Shown here: positions 41,975 to 51,559 of the stretch, in pieces
How the letters are laid out: the number at the start of each line of letters is the position of its first letter
Numbering within the stretch: position 1 is the stretch's first letter
NCBI GenBank assembly: GCA_963934855.1
Contig: CAWWAC010000003.1
Coordinates: 1 to 64,000, forward strand
Direction: 5' to 3'
Length of the DNA: 64,000 nucleotides
From: MAG-120531 sp963934855
Lineage (GTDB): Bacteria > Bacteroidota > Bacteroidia > Flavobacteriales > Flavobacteriaceae
Translations under genes and position numbers: made by a program
The notes under the pieces: model-generated
What the model saw: the letters and a program-made list of their open reading frames with translations, nothing else
Told to the model about the DNA's origin: nothing
Database searches by the model: none

Positions 41975-43165
41975 TTACCCTATGACACCAGAACCGTAAA
42001 GCGAGTTTCCTACATACCAAGCTACAAATTGGCCTTGTGTAATAGCAGACTGGGCAGACGCAAACTGCACGTATAAACCAGATTCTGTAGCGTATAAAAC
42101 AGCTATATCTAAAGCCTGTCTATATCTAATTCTAGCCATTACATCCATACTTTCTCCAGGATTTAAGCGCTGGTCTTCTCTGAGCCAATGAACCTCTTCT
42201 GCAGCTACAAATAAAGTATGATTATACAAACCTGGGTGGGTTTTACCCTGTCCCGTATAAACCACGTTCTCTTTAACGTCTGTAGCTATAATGAATAAAG
42301 GTTCTTTGGTCCCTCCTACCTGCAAACCTTTTCTTTGGCCGTTTGTAAAAAAATGAGCCCCCTGATGCTTTCCTACTACCGTACCGTCAGAAACGGCGTA
42401 TATAGGTCTCTTTGCGGCATAAGCCAGTGACTCTATTTGCGAAGTAAATATAGGTATTGTGGCGTGGTAGGCGTGGTAGCTCTCCGGTATTTCAACAATA
42501 AGACCTTCTTTTGGCTTTAATTGCTGTTGTAAGAAATCTGGTAATCTCACCTTTCCAATAAAGCACAAGCCCTGTGAGTCTTTTTTACCAGCTGTAATGA
42601 GACCAGCCTTGGCCGCTATCTCTCTTACCTGAGGCTTTAGAAGGCCCCCAATAGGAAATAAGGTTTTTGAAAGTTGCTCTTGGGAAAGCTGACAAAGAAA
42701 ATAAGACTGGTCTTTATTGGGGTCTGCACCCGCTAATAAGTCATAAATTTCTGTTCCGTCTTCAAATGATTTGGTACCCTTTTGGCAATAGTGACCGGTA
42801 GCCACATAATCTGCTCCTAAATCTATGGCAATTTTCATAAAGACGTCAAACTTAATTTCTCGGTTACAAAGAATGTCTGGATTAGGGGTCCTTCCTTGCT
42901 CGTACTCATAAAACATATAGTCCACAATACGCTCTTTATACTGCTCGCTTAGGTCAACAGTTTGAAAGGGAATACCTAATTTTTCTGCAACAATAAGTGC
43001 GTCATTACTGTCTTCCAACCAAGGACATTCATTAGAAATGGTCACAGAGTCATCATGCCAATTTTTCATAAAAAGTCCAATGACCTCATAACCCTGCTCC
43101 TTTAATAAATAAGCGGCTACACTAGAGTCTACTCCTCCTGAAAGACCAACAACTACTTTTTTCAT
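41975..43165 (-). CDS. mnmA: tRNA-specific 2-thiouridylase MnmA
   Basis: MnmA makes 2-thiouridine at wobble position 34. The 396-residue protein has the PP-loop GLSGGVDSSVAAYLL at residues 7-21, the catalytic Cys in NPDILCNREIKF near 97-108, ATGHY near 125, the second Cys in SQGLCFIGKVRLPDF near 193-207, and the C-terminal beta-barrel. It ends the pyrG-yidC-mnmA group, 3 bases after yidC. Function is certain. Confidence 0.96.
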   Translation of the reverse strand: MKKVVVGLSGGVDSSVAAYLLKEQGYEVIGLFMKNWHDDSVTISNECPWLEDSNDALIVAEKLGIPFQTVDLSEQYKERIVDYMFYEYEQGRTPNPDILCNREIKFDVFMKIAIDLGADYVATGHYCQKGTKSFEDGTEIYDLLAGADPNKDQSYFLCQLSQEQLSKTLFPIGGLLKPQVREIAAKAGLITAGKKDSQGLCFIGKVRLPDFLQQQLKPKEGLIVEIPESYHAYHATIPIFTSQIESLAYAAKRPIYAVSDGTVVGKHQGAHFFTNGQRKGLQVGGTKEPLFIIATDVKENVVYTGQGKTHPGLYNHTLFVAAEEVHWLREDQRLNPGESMDVMARIRYRQALDIAVLYATESGLYVQFASAQSAITQGQFVAWYVGNSLYGSGVIG

Positions 43166-43168
43166 TTT

Positions 43169-45034
43169 TTAACGCAACTTTTTCTGAGCTTCTGCTTTTT
43201 CCATTATCTCTCGCATTTTAGCTTGAAATTTACCTTCTTTTTTAGGGTTTTCCTTGTTGGCTTGAATGCGGGCGTGTATTTTATCATCATCTAAAATAAA
43301 ATTCTTAATGGCTAGCATGATAAAAATAGTAATGAGGTTAGATACAAAATAGTACAAACTCAAACCAGAGGCATAACTGTTAAAGAATATCAACATCATG
43401 ACTGGAGACAAATACAAGATGAATTTCATATTAGGCATGCCTGGTTGGGTGGGCATGTTCTGCCCAGTAGTCATCATCATATAAAAGAAGATGGCAATAG
43501 AAGCCAAAATAGGAAACAAACTCACGTGGTCTCCATAAAATGGAATATAAAAAGGAAGCTCTAAGATAGTGTCATAAGAAGAAAGGTCGTCTGCCCATAA
43601 AAAAGATTTTTGTCTAAGGGCAAAAGAAGTAGGGAAAAACATAAAGAGTGCATAAAAAATAGGCATCTGAACCAGTGCTGGCACGCAGCCACTCATTGGG
43701 TTTACACCTGCTTTGTTGTAAATTTTCATGGTCTCTTGCTGCTTTTTAGCAGCGTTGTCCTTAAACTTCTCATTAATCTCTGTAATTTCTGGCTTTAAAA
43801 CCTTCATTTTAGCCTGAGACAAATAAGACTTATAAGTCACTGGTGACATAAGAAGTCTCACTAAAATGGTCATGACAATAATAGCAATTCCGTATGGAAA
43901 ATAACTACTTAAAAAAGTGTAAGCAGGCGTAAACACATAACGGTTTATCCAACCAAAAATTCCCCACCCAAAAGGGATAGAGTCTTCAAATCCTTGACTT
44001 TGGTACTGTGCCAGTTGGGCTACGTCTGTAGGTCCTAGATACCAATTCATGGCATAGTCTAGTTCACCAGCAGTAAATTTTAGAGGGGCGGCTGTCTTGT
44101 AAATTTTAGTGTAAGCGGCTGTTTTAGATTCCTCTTTAATAAGGTTAGTACTAGTGAAATCTGCCTTCTCTAAGGCTGGAGATACCGCTAAAATAGTGCT
44201 AAAAAAATGCTGTCTATAAGACACCCACTCTACTGCTACTTCCTGTGAGTCGTCATCTGAAGAGTCTGAAAGCTTATCTAGTTTATCTTCTTCAAACTTG
44301 TAATTTAAGCGCGTATATCTATTTTCATACTGCACACTTTTAGAGTGTCTAATAGTTTTTAGTTGCCAATCTAAACTAGGTGGCTGCGCCTGGTTAAACA
44401 ACTGAGACAGACCTATAGATTTGACAGTGAAATCTACCATATACTGGTCTGCTCTAAGTGAATATACAAATAACAAATATTCAGATTCTGATATTTTAGC
44501 TTTTAAAGTCAAAACCTCATCTGCTCCATCACTACTTAAAGTAGGTTCAAAATATAAGTCTTTTGTTTGTAAAAGTCTATTGTCCTGAGTAGTAAAACTA
44601 ATATTGAAGTTAGCATTTCCATCCTTAATTAAATAGACGGGGACTGAGTCATAGGTGTTGTATTTTTTATTCTGTGCTAAAACAAGTTGTCCTCCTTTAT
44701 GAGATACCTCCAAGGCTAACAAATCATTTTCAAGTGCACTGTTACCAATCACAACGGACGTATATGAAAAAGCACCTAAACTAGATTTGTATTTGGCTAC
44801 CTCAGTAGAGTCAGAAATATTTAGATCTTTAACACCTAATTCTTCTAAATTTGTTTGATTAGCTGCATTTTGTGACGCGTCTTGGTTGCCCTGAACTTCC
44901 ACTTCTCTATCTGCTAATTGTTTAGCCGCTACTTCTTCTGCCGTTGGTTGGTTTATATAAAACATATAGATTAGGATCACAAAAATAAGTCCAAATCCTA
45001 TAAGTGAGTTCACGTCTAATTTCTTTTCTTCCAT
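43169..45034 (-). CDS. yidC: Membrane protein insertase YidC
   Basis: YidC inserts and folds inner-membrane proteins. The 621-residue protein has an N-terminal membrane segment (GFGLIFVILIYMFYI), a large periplasmic P1 domain (residues about 50-345), then the Oxa1-type core with membrane segments at about 365-395, 435-460, 505-525 and 545-575, including GCVPALVQMPIFYALFMFF. The hydrophilic-groove Arg lies in ILVRLLMSPVTYKSY. A basic C-terminal tail (KKEGKFQAKMREIM) follows. Between pyrG and mnmA, 63 bases after pyrG. Confidence 0.96.
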   Translation of the reverse strand: MEEKKLDVNSLIGFGLIFVILIYMFYINQPTAEEVAAKQLADREVEVQGNQDASQNAANQTNLEELGVKDLNISDSTEVAKYKSSLGAFSYTSVVIGNSALENDLLALEVSHKGGQLVLAQNKKYNTYDSVPVYLIKDGNANFNISFTTQDNRLLQTKDLYFEPTLSSDGADEVLTLKAKISESEYLLFVYSLRADQYMVDFTVKSIGLSQLFNQAQPPSLDWQLKTIRHSKSVQYENRYTRLNYKFEEDKLDKLSDSSDDDSQEVAVEWVSYRQHFFSTILAVSPALEKADFTSTNLIKEESKTAAYTKIYKTAAPLKFTAGELDYAMNWYLGPTDVAQLAQYQSQGFEDSIPFGWGIFGWINRYVFTPAYTFLSSYFPYGIAIIVMTILVRLLMSPVTYKSYLSQAKMKVLKPEITEINEKFKDNAAKKQQETMKIYNKAGVNPMSGCVPALVQMPIFYALFMFFPTSFALRQKSFLWADDLSSYDTILELPFYIPFYGDHVSLFPILASIAIFFYMMMTTGQNMPTQPGMPNMKFILYLSPVMMLIFFNSYASGLSLYYFVSNLITIFIMLAIKNFILDDDKIHARIQANKENPKKEGKFQAKMREIMEKAEAQKKLR

Positions 45035-45097
45035 AAGATGCTTATAAGTCTTGTCAAAAAAACAAGGGTATAAAATTAATATAAATTATTGACAAGC

Positions 45098-46714
45098 CTA
45101 GCCTTGTTGGTGCGCTAAAGCCGCTTTTACAAAATGAACAAATAATGGATGTGGACTTTCTACCGTACTTTTATATTCTGGATGGTATTGAACCCCAACA
45201 AACCAAGGGTGTGAGGGTATTTCTACGACCTCTACAAGCCCAGTGGCTACATTTACTCCAGAAGTCTTAAGCCCTGCCGTTTCTAAAGCTTGCTTATAGG
45301 CGTTATTAAATTCAAAACGGTGCCTGTGACGTTCGGAAATTAAAGGGGTGCCATTATAAATTTCAGAAGCTAATGAACCAGGAAGAAGCGCACAATCCCA
45401 AGCACCTAACCTCATAGTGCCCCCTTTTTTTGTGACTGCTTTTTGAGCTTCCATAAGGCTTATAACGGGGTTTTCTGTTTGCTCATTCATCTCTGTTGAA
45501 TTTGCTTTAGAAAGACCTAATACATTTCTTGAATATTCTATTACAGCCATCTGCATTCCAAGACAAATTCCTAAAAATGGAATTCCTTGTTCTCGAGCGT
45601 ACTGAACGGCTTTAATTTTTCCTTCAATCCCACGTTCTCCAAACCCTGGTGCAACCAAAACTCCGTGAAGACCTTTTAATTTTTTAGATACATTTTCAAC
45701 CGTAAGATGCTCAGAATGAATAGATTTTACATTCACTTTCACCTCATTGGCGGCACCTGCGTGAATAAAAGATTCTAAAATAGATTTATAAGAGTCTTGC
45801 AACTCTACATATTTACCAATAAGACCAATGGTAACAACTCCTTTTGGATGCTTAATTTTAGTTAAAAACTCATTCCACTGAGTGAGGTCAGGCAGTACAT
45901 TGTCTTCCAAATTTAATTTCTGGAGGGTTACTGTGTCTAAGCCTTCTTCTTGCATAAGAAGGGGCACTTCATAGATAGTAGCGGCGTCTATAGACTGAAT
46001 AACTGCCTCTTTTTTAACATTACAAAATAAGGCTAGCTTTTGTTTAATTTCATCAGAAATTTCATGCTCCGTTCTACAAACTAAAATATCTGCTTTAATA
46101 CCACTCTCCATGAGCGTTTTAACTGAATGCTGAGTAGGTTTTGTCTTTAACTCGCCAGCTGCACTTAAATAAGGCACTAGTGTAAGGTGAATTACAATTC
46201 CGTTGTTATCTCCTAATTCCCAAAGCAGTTGTCTTACTGCCTCTATATAGGGCAAAGACTCAATATCACCCACCGTTCCGCCAATTTCTGTAATGACAAT
46301 GTCATAATCACCTGTCTGACCAAGTAATTGAATGCGGTCTTTAATTTCATTGGTAATATGAGGGACCACCTGTACTGTTTTTCCTAAAAACTCTCCTCTT
46401 CTCTCTTTCTCAATGACAGCCTGGTAAATTCTACCAGTAGTCACATTGTTAGCTTGTGAGGTTTTTACATTTAAAAAACGTTCGTAATGCCCTAAATCTA
46501 AATCTGTTTCTGCGCCATCATCTGTCACATAACACTCTCCGTGTTCATAAGGGTTTAAAGTTCCTGGATCTACATTAATGTAAGGGTCTAATTTCTGAAT
46601 AGTAGTCCTATAGCCTCTAGCTTGAAGAAGTTTAGCTAAAGAAGCTGCTATAATTCCCTTTCCTAGGGAAGAAGTAACTCCTCCGGTTACAAAAATGTAT
46701 TTTGTTTCTGGCAT
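45098..46714 (-). CDS. pyrG: CTP synthase
   Basis: PyrG aminates UTP to CTP using glutamine. The 538-residue protein has the synthase domain (KYIFVTGGVTSSLGKGI at residues 4-20; residues 1-270) and the class I glutaminase domain (295-535) with the nucleophile Cys in FLGICLGMQ near 383 and the VGVQYHPEY His-Glu near 515. All catalytic elements are present. Its -7 box is 27 bases upstream. Confidence 0.97.
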   Translation of the reverse strand: MPETKYIFVTGGVTSSLGKGIIAASLAKLLQARGYRTTIQKLDPYINVDPGTLNPYEHGECYVTDDGAETDLDLGHYERFLNVKTSQANNVTTGRIYQAVIEKERRGEFLGKTVQVVPHITNEIKDRIQLLGQTGDYDIVITEIGGTVGDIESLPYIEAVRQLLWELGDNNGIVIHLTLVPYLSAAGELKTKPTQHSVKTLMESGIKADILVCRTEHEISDEIKQKLALFCNVKKEAVIQSIDAATIYEVPLLMQEEGLDTVTLQKLNLEDNVLPDLTQWNEFLTKIKHPKGVVTIGLIGKYVELQDSYKSILESFIHAGAANEVKVNVKSIHSEHLTVENVSKKLKGLHGVLVAPGFGERGIEGKIKAVQYAREQGIPFLGICLGMQMAVIEYSRNVLGLSKANSTEMNEQTENPVISLMEAQKAVTKKGGTMRLGAWDCALLPGSLASEIYNGTPLISERHRHRFEFNNAYKQALETAGLKTSGVNVATGLVEVVEIPSHPWFVGVQYHPEYKSTVESPHPLFVHFVKAALAHQQG

Positions 46715-46741
46715 TGCGTTTGCTTAGGTTAATAACGCGAC

Positions 46742-46749
46742 CAAAATTA
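46742..46749 (-). promoter_or_regulatory. -7 box of pyrG
   Basis: TAATTTTG on the minus strand, 27 bases before the ATG; no good -33. Confidence 0.4.
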
Positions 46750-46776
46750 CAAATTATAGCGCTAAGAATAGGGACT

Positions 46777-47010
46777 TTACTGAGGAAATTCTCTGCGAAT
46801 TTTACGAATTATTTCTTCCAATCCATTTTCCTTGATTTCCATGGTAGACTTTAGCATATCGCCCAGTTTTCCTTTAGGAAAACCCTGCTGTCTAAACCAA
46901 ACCATATAACCCTCTGGTAGTTCTGTCACATACCACCCTTTGTACTTTCCAAAAGGCATTTTAAAATGTGCTAATGCAATAAGCGCTTGTTTTTGAGGAT
47001 CATCAGACAT
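46777..47010 (-). CDS. DUF3820 family protein
   Basis: A 77-residue protein of the DUF3820 family (putative quorum-sensing-regulated virulence factor in Pfam), with the core KMPFGKYKGWYVTELPEGYMVWF and the tail QQGFPKGKLGDML. The frame extends to 47079, but the ATG at 47010 gives the typical short protein. The MPFGKYKG...P motif also forms the C-terminal part of some DNA-polymerase exonuclease proteins, which suggests a nucleic-acid link, but the function is unknown. Divergent from the sugar isomerase-like gene. Confidence 0.8.
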   Translation of the reverse strand: MSDDPQKQALIALAHFKMPFGKYKGWYVTELPEGYMVWFRQQGFPKGKLGDMLKSTMEIKENGLEEIIRKIRREFPQ

Positions 47011-47064
47011 GGAGTAAATAAAATGATTTATATTTATAAAAACCAAGCTAGTAGACAAATAATT

Positions 47065-47937
47065 ATGAAAAGAAGACAATTCTTAAATAGCGCCGTAGCT
47101 TCTGCTGCTGGACTTGCCACCATACCTTTACAAGCAAAAACTCAATTTTCAGCAGCAACAAAGCATCCAAAAATTTTAAAGAATAATATTCACCACGCTG
47201 TTTGCCACTGGTGTTACAGCAATATTCCATTAGAAGAATTTTTAATATCTATTAAAAAAATAGGTATTACAGCGGTAGACCTCATGGGCCCTAATGAATG
47301 GCCGCTGTTAAAAAAACATGGCATTTACAGTTCTATGTGCAATGGAGCAGAAATTTCTTTAACAGAGGGGTGGAATGATCCACAGCACCACCGCCAACTC
47401 ATTGAAAATTACAGTACCCTAATTCCTGAGGTAGCAGCAGCGGGCTATACCAACCTTATTTGCTTTAGTGGAAACAGAAATGGAATGTCAGACACCCAGG
47501 GCTTGGCCAATTGTATTAAAGGACTTAAACAAATAATGCCCCTAGCAGAAAAGCAGGGCATAGTCATTCAAATGGAACTCTTTAACCAGCAAAACCATCC
47601 AGATTATATGTGTGACAGTACTGCATGGGGGGTAGCACTCTGTCAGGGATTAGGAAGTGAAAATTTTAAACTCTTATACGATATTTACCACATGCAAGTA
47701 CAAGAGGGAGATATTATTAAAACTATTAGAGACCACCACACTTACTTAGGACATTACCATACCGCTGGAGTACCTGGTAGAAATGAAATTGACGAGCGCC
47801 AGGAACTTTATTACCCGGCCATTATGAAGGCTATTTTAGAAACCGGATACCAAGGATACGTAGCACAAGAGTTTGTTCCTAAAGACAAAGATGTCATGGC
47901 CTCACTAAAAAAGGCCATAGAAATATGCGATGTGTAA
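47065..47937 (+). CDS. Tat-exported hydroxypyruvate isomerase-like TIM-barrel protein
   Basis: A 290-residue protein. It starts with a twin-arginine signal (MKRRQFLNSAVASAAGLATIP; R-R-x-F-L), pointing to export in folded form. The rest is an AP-endonuclease-2-like xylose-isomerase TIM barrel; blocks such as VIQMELFNQQNHPDYMCDST (metal-binding Glu), LLYDIYHMQVQEGDI (metal Asp/His) and YHTAGVPGRNEIDERQELYYP (metal His near the end, and the final Glu in YVAQEFVP) match hydroxypyruvate isomerase Hyi. Sugar-acid or inositol-type substrates are equally possible. The frame opens at 46987; ATG 47065 is chosen for the signal. No transport or sugar genes adjoin. Confidence 0.85.
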   Translation: MKRRQFLNSAVASAAGLATIPLQAKTQFSAATKHPKILKNNIHHAVCHWCYSNIPLEEFLISIKKIGITAVDLMGPNEWPLLKKHGIYSSMCNGAEISLTEGWNDPQHHRQLIENYSTLIPEVAAAGYTNLICFSGNRNGMSDTQGLANCIKGLKQIMPLAEKQGIVIQMELFNQQNHPDYMCDSTAWGVALCQGLGSENFKLLYDIYHMQVQEGDIIKTIRDHHTYLGHYHTAGVPGRNEIDERQELYYPAIMKAILETGYQGYVAQEFVPKDKDVMASLKKAIEICDV

Positions 47938-47949
47938 AGCAAACAAATG

Positions 47950-49347
47950 CTACTCAATAAGCTTTACATCCATGTCTTCATACTGCATAATAAAAGAAGC
48001 CGTATTGTATAGGCCGTCAGCCGGGAGACCGCTAGGAGTGAATAAAGAGCTGTAATAAAGCTTGTGATCTGTATAAACCACCGGTCCTATCGTCTTTTGA
48101 GCTGCCTCCCATCCTTTGTAATAAGCCATTTTTAATGCTAAATCCATGGTGAGGTCAAAGCCCCTTACAGCAAGTGTTTCTGGATAATCTCCAAAACGTG
48201 CTTCATAAGCTGCTGTGAAAAGGCTGTCAGTTGTTTTTTTATAAAAAGTAGAGAAACAAAACTGTAAAGCAGACAAATGCTGGTTGTCTATTATATCATT
48301 TTCAAAGGCTTTATTCCTGTTGGTGGTGAACATCTTAATATTTACCTTTTTTGTAATGTTGGCATTTAAGATAGAGCTCACGCTAGACACCAGCTTTAAA
48401 TTTTCAGTCTCTACAAATACCCAATTAGGGTTCACAGAATCTAATTGCTTGGATAAAAAATCTATATCAATAGATATATTGTCAGCCAAAGCTACCTGAA
48501 AAGCCCTAGGAAAAAGAGCCTTTATTTGGGCAGCAGCAGCGGCATTTTCCCTATCTGCTATGAGCAGTACTTTTTGTCCTCTGTATGTTTTTTGGGCATA
48601 GCTTAAAAGCTTATCTCTCAATACTTTTTCATTTGGAACAGGATAAAAAGCCTTGTCATAAGGCAAATTTCCAGAAGAAACTACAGGAAGCACAGCTGGA
48701 ATTTTATGCTGCTGTGCATAACGCAAAACCACTGTACTAGCTGCTGCAGATAAAGGACCAAAAATAGCGTGCGGAACAGCTAGAGAATCCTTGTATAAAT
48801 TACGGTATAAAAAAGTACCGTCTAACTCAGAATCTACTGGTATCGGACTAATATTAATTCCAAATTTTTTAAGAGAATCTATAGCCATTAAAGCACCTGA
48901 ATAAAAGCTTAAGCTCAGTTTCATATCCCGCCTAGCTGCTATAATTTTCTGCCCCATTATAGAGTCTTGAAAATTCATTTTGTCCAATCTAAAAGGAAGT
49001 GCATAAACAAAATCAAAAGCTACTGGGTTCACTAAGCTATCTAAAAAAGGTATCTGATCTGAAAGCTGCGCTGGTGAATAGGTAGCGCTTTTAAGAGGAG
49101 TTTCAAGGACATTAGAAAACTTAGAAAGAACAGGCAAATAAATAGATACCCCAACAGGGAGCTCCATAGAGCTCTTAGACAAATGAGGATTTAACAAGCT
49201 TAAAGAATCTAATGAAATTCCAAAGTCTTGGGCCATTTTCCAACGGCTGTCTCCCACTTTCACTGTGTATTCGTAATAGCTTTGGGCTTGCACACAAAGA
49301 CCTACCAAAAGCAGGTATAAAAAGATATGTCTCGTTTTGTTTTGCAT
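47950..49347 (-). CDS. LysM plus periplasmic-binding (amino-acid ABC receptor-like) protein
   Basis: A 465-residue exported protein: signal peptide (HIFLYLLLVGLCVQAQ), one LysM domain (residues about 24-72, YTVKVGDSRWKMAQDFGISLDSLSLLNPHL), then a type-1 periplasmic-binding fold like the Leu/Ile/Val receptor (Peripla_BP_6) with FGPLSAAASTVVL near residue 200. There is no transporter near, so it is probably a cell-wall-located ligand-binding or sensory protein. It starts 1 base after the guaA stop; the pairing with guaA is one I know from other flavobacteria. Ligand unknown. Confidence 0.8.
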   Translation of the reverse strand: MQNKTRHIFLYLLLVGLCVQAQSYYEYTVKVGDSRWKMAQDFGISLDSLSLLNPHLSKSSMELPVGVSIYLPVLSKFSNVLETPLKSATYSPAQLSDQIPFLDSLVNPVAFDFVYALPFRLDKMNFQDSIMGQKIIAARRDMKLSLSFYSGALMAIDSLKKFGINISPIPVDSELDGTFLYRNLYKDSLAVPHAIFGPLSAAASTVVLRYAQQHKIPAVLPVVSSGNLPYDKAFYPVPNEKVLRDKLLSYAQKTYRGQKVLLIADRENAAAAAQIKALFPRAFQVALADNISIDIDFLSKQLDSVNPNWVFVETENLKLVSSVSSILNANITKKVNIKMFTTNRNKAFENDIIDNQHLSALQFCFSTFYKKTTDSLFTAAYEARFGDYPETLAVRGFDLTMDLALKMAYYKGWEAAQKTIGPVVYTDHKLYYSSLFTPSGLPADGLYNTASFIMQYEDMDVKLIE

Positions 49348-49348
49348 A

Positions 49349-50881
49349 TTATTCCCACTCAATGGTTGCGGGTGGTTTAGAGCTAATATCATAAACCACT
49401 CTGTTTACCCCTTTTACTTTATTTATAATATCGTTAGAAATCTTTTGAAGCAGCTCATAAGGTAAATTCACCCAGTCTGCAGTCATACCGTCTGTACTTT
49501 CTACCGCTCTAAGTGCCACACATTTTTCATAAGTACGCTCATCTCCCATCACTCCAACACTTTGTACTGGCAACAAAATAGCACCTGCCTGCCACACTTT
49601 GTCATACCAGCCTGCCTTTTTTAATCCGTCTATAAAGATAGCGTCTACTTCTTGAAGAATGGCTACTTTTTCTTGCGTAATATCTCCTAAAATTCTAATA
49701 GCCAATCCAGGTCCTGGAAATGGGTGTCTGCCTAAAAGCGCCGCATCTATTCCCAAACTAGCGCCTACCCTGCGTACCTCATCTTTAAAAAGCATGCGCA
49801 AAGGCTCTACTATCTTCAGTTTCATGTAATCTGGCAAACCACCTACATTGTGATGACTTTTAATAGTAGCAGATGGTCCACCAGTGGCTGATAATGACTC
49901 AATTACATCTGGATATATAGTTCCCTGTGCCAACCAACTAGCGTCTTCTACCAAGTGAGACTCTGCATCAAAAACTTCAATAAAAGCGTTTCCTATGGCT
50001 TTTCTCTTCTTTTCGGGATCTGACTCTCCAGCCAAGGCTCGCAAAAAGCGTGCCGTTGCGTCTACTCCCTTTACATTCAAACCCATTCCCTTGTATTGTT
50101 CTAATACCTGAGTATACTCATTCTTTCTAAGTAGTCCATTGTTTACAAAGATACAGTGAAGGTGAGGACCTATGGCTTTGTGCAACAAAACAGCTGCTAC
50201 TGAAGAATCTACTCCTCCAGAAAGTCCTAAAATTACTTTGTCAGATCCTATCTGCGCTTTTAGCTTGCATACTGTATCTTCTACAAAGGCGTCGGGTGTC
50301 CAATCTTGTTCTAAGCCAGCAATTTTAACTAAGAAATTTTCCAACAACTTTTTCCCATCTGTTGAATGGTACACCTCTGGGTGAAATTGAATGGCATAAG
50401 TGTCTTCCCCCTCAATTTTATAGGCTGCATTGGTTACGTCATGTGTGCTGGCAAGTAATTTACCTGCAGTTGGTAGCGTCTTAATAGTGTCTGAGTGGCT
50501 CATCCAAACCTGACTACCTAAAGCAATTCCCTCAAAAAATGGCTCATCCCTCTCTATAAAAGAAAGATTAGCCCTGCCGTATTCTCTTGTATTAGAAGCG
50601 GCTACGGCTCCTCCTTTGAAATGTGCCAAATATTGGGCACCATAGCAAACACCCAATAAAGGTTTTTTCCCTTTAATTTCAGTTAAATCTGGGTGTGGAG
50701 CATCTTCTCCTCTTACAGAAAAAGGAGATCCAGAAAGTATCACTGCCTTAAATAAAGACAAATCTTTAGGAGGGTTGTTGTAGGGTTTTATTTCACAATA
50801 AATATTGAGCTCTCTCACTCTTCTGGCTATAAGCTGAGTGTACTGTGAACCAAAATCTAGGATAAGTACTTTGTTTTGCAT
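49349..50881 (-). CDS. guaA: GMP synthase (glutamine-hydrolysing)
   Basis: GuaA turns XMP into GMP. The 510-residue protein has the class I amidotransferase domain (Cys79 in LLGVCYGAQYLA; IQFHPEVYHS near 165) and the ATP-pyrophosphatase domain (GLSGGVDSSVAAVLL near 220), with the C-terminal dimerisation region GVNRVVYDISSKPPATIEWE. The ORF can start two codons earlier at a TTG; the ATG at 50881 is used and sits 3 bases after a -7 box. First gene of a two-gene unit. Confidence 0.97.
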   Translation of the reverse strand: MQNKVLILDFGSQYTQLIARRVRELNIYCEIKPYNNPPKDLSLFKAVILSGSPFSVRGEDAPHPDLTEIKGKKPLLGVCYGAQYLAHFKGGAVAASNTREYGRANLSFIERDEPFFEGIALGSQVWMSHSDTIKTLPTAGKLLASTHDVTNAAYKIEGEDTYAIQFHPEVYHSTDGKKLLENFLVKIAGLEQDWTPDAFVEDTVCKLKAQIGSDKVILGLSGGVDSSVAAVLLHKAIGPHLHCIFVNNGLLRKNEYTQVLEQYKGMGLNVKGVDATARFLRALAGESDPEKKRKAIGNAFIEVFDAESHLVEDASWLAQGTIYPDVIESLSATGGPSATIKSHHNVGGLPDYMKLKIVEPLRMLFKDEVRRVGASLGIDAALLGRHPFPGPGLAIRILGDITQEKVAILQEVDAIFIDGLKKAGWYDKVWQAGAILLPVQSVGVMGDERTYEKCVALRAVESTDGMTADWVNLPYELLQKISNDIINKVKGVNRVVYDISSKPPATIEWE

Positions 50882-50884
50882 GGG

Positions 50885-50892
50885 CAAAAATA
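50885..50892 (-). promoter_or_regulatory. -7 box of guaA, abutting the start codon
   Basis: TATTTTTG on the minus strand, then CCC and the ATG. No TTTG -33 found. If functional, guaA mRNA starts at or just next to the start codon. Confidence 0.4.
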
Positions 50893-50964
50893 ATAATTTG
50901 AAATTTTTAGAGCATGCTTCTTTAAGGTATATTTACAAGAATTTTAAACAATTGATCTCTCATT

Positions 50965-51522
50965 TTGGAAAATCCCTTTAAAAACGCCCCCTCTTTCATT
51001 AAATTTATTCTGGAAACATTTAAAGAGACAGGTAAAAACAAGCAACATTGGCTAAAAAAAGGGGTCCTAGCCACCACTCAAGCTTCTGGTGCTCCCTGCC
51101 TTAGAACCGTTGTAATTAGAGCGGTAAACGAACTGCTTTATTTAGAAATTCATACAGATTCCAGAAGTAAAAAAGTAGTTGATATTATAAGTAAGCCCTT
51201 AGCAGAAATTTTGTTTTATGATCCTATTTCTGAAATTCAGCTCAAGTTTTCAGGTCCTGTTAAACTGCTACAAACTGGACTAGAAGTAAACGAGGCCTGG
51301 AAAAAAATACCTGAAGAATCTAAAAAACAATACAGCACGCTTTTGGCGCCAGGCACTGTAATAAGTGCCAATGAAAGTATTAGCTATAGTGAAAAGTCTC
51401 ACTTTTGTATTTTTAGCATTCAAACCAACTGTGTAGAATACCTTAAACTAGGCACCCCCCCACAACGCTTTAGAATGCTACAAAAAAATGGCACATTTAT
51501 ACTAGAAAGCTTAGTACCTTAA
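50965..51522 (+). CDS. PNPOx-fold FMN protein (Alr4036-like)
   Basis: A 185-residue split-barrel flavoprotein of the pyridoxamine-phosphate-oxidase-like class, near the cyanobacterial Alr4036 group. Residues about 30-55 (GVLATTQASGAPCLRTVVIRAV) and 60-80 (LYLEIHTDSRSKKVVDI) fit the FMN-binding strands; the C-terminal HDRIRY signature of true PdxH is absent. Its substrate is unknown; it is not a second PdxH. Start is TTG at 50965; a TATATTTA at 50928-50935 may be its promoter. Confidence 0.75.
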   Translation: MENPFKNAPSFIKFILETFKETGKNKQHWLKKGVLATTQASGAPCLRTVVIRAVNELLYLEIHTDSRSKKVVDIISKPLAEILFYDPISEIQLKFSGPVKLLQTGLEVNEAWKKIPEESKKQYSTLLAPGTVISANESISYSEKSHFCIFSIQTNCVEYLKLGTPPQRFRMLQKNGTFILESLVP

Positions 51523-51559
51523 GTGGTCTGCTTTTATGAAAAGTGAATAAATAAAAGTA

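Noticed and set aside
50965..51522. Second pdxH
   Set aside because: It has the FMN-binding split barrel but not the C-terminal HDRIRY-type signature of true PdxH.
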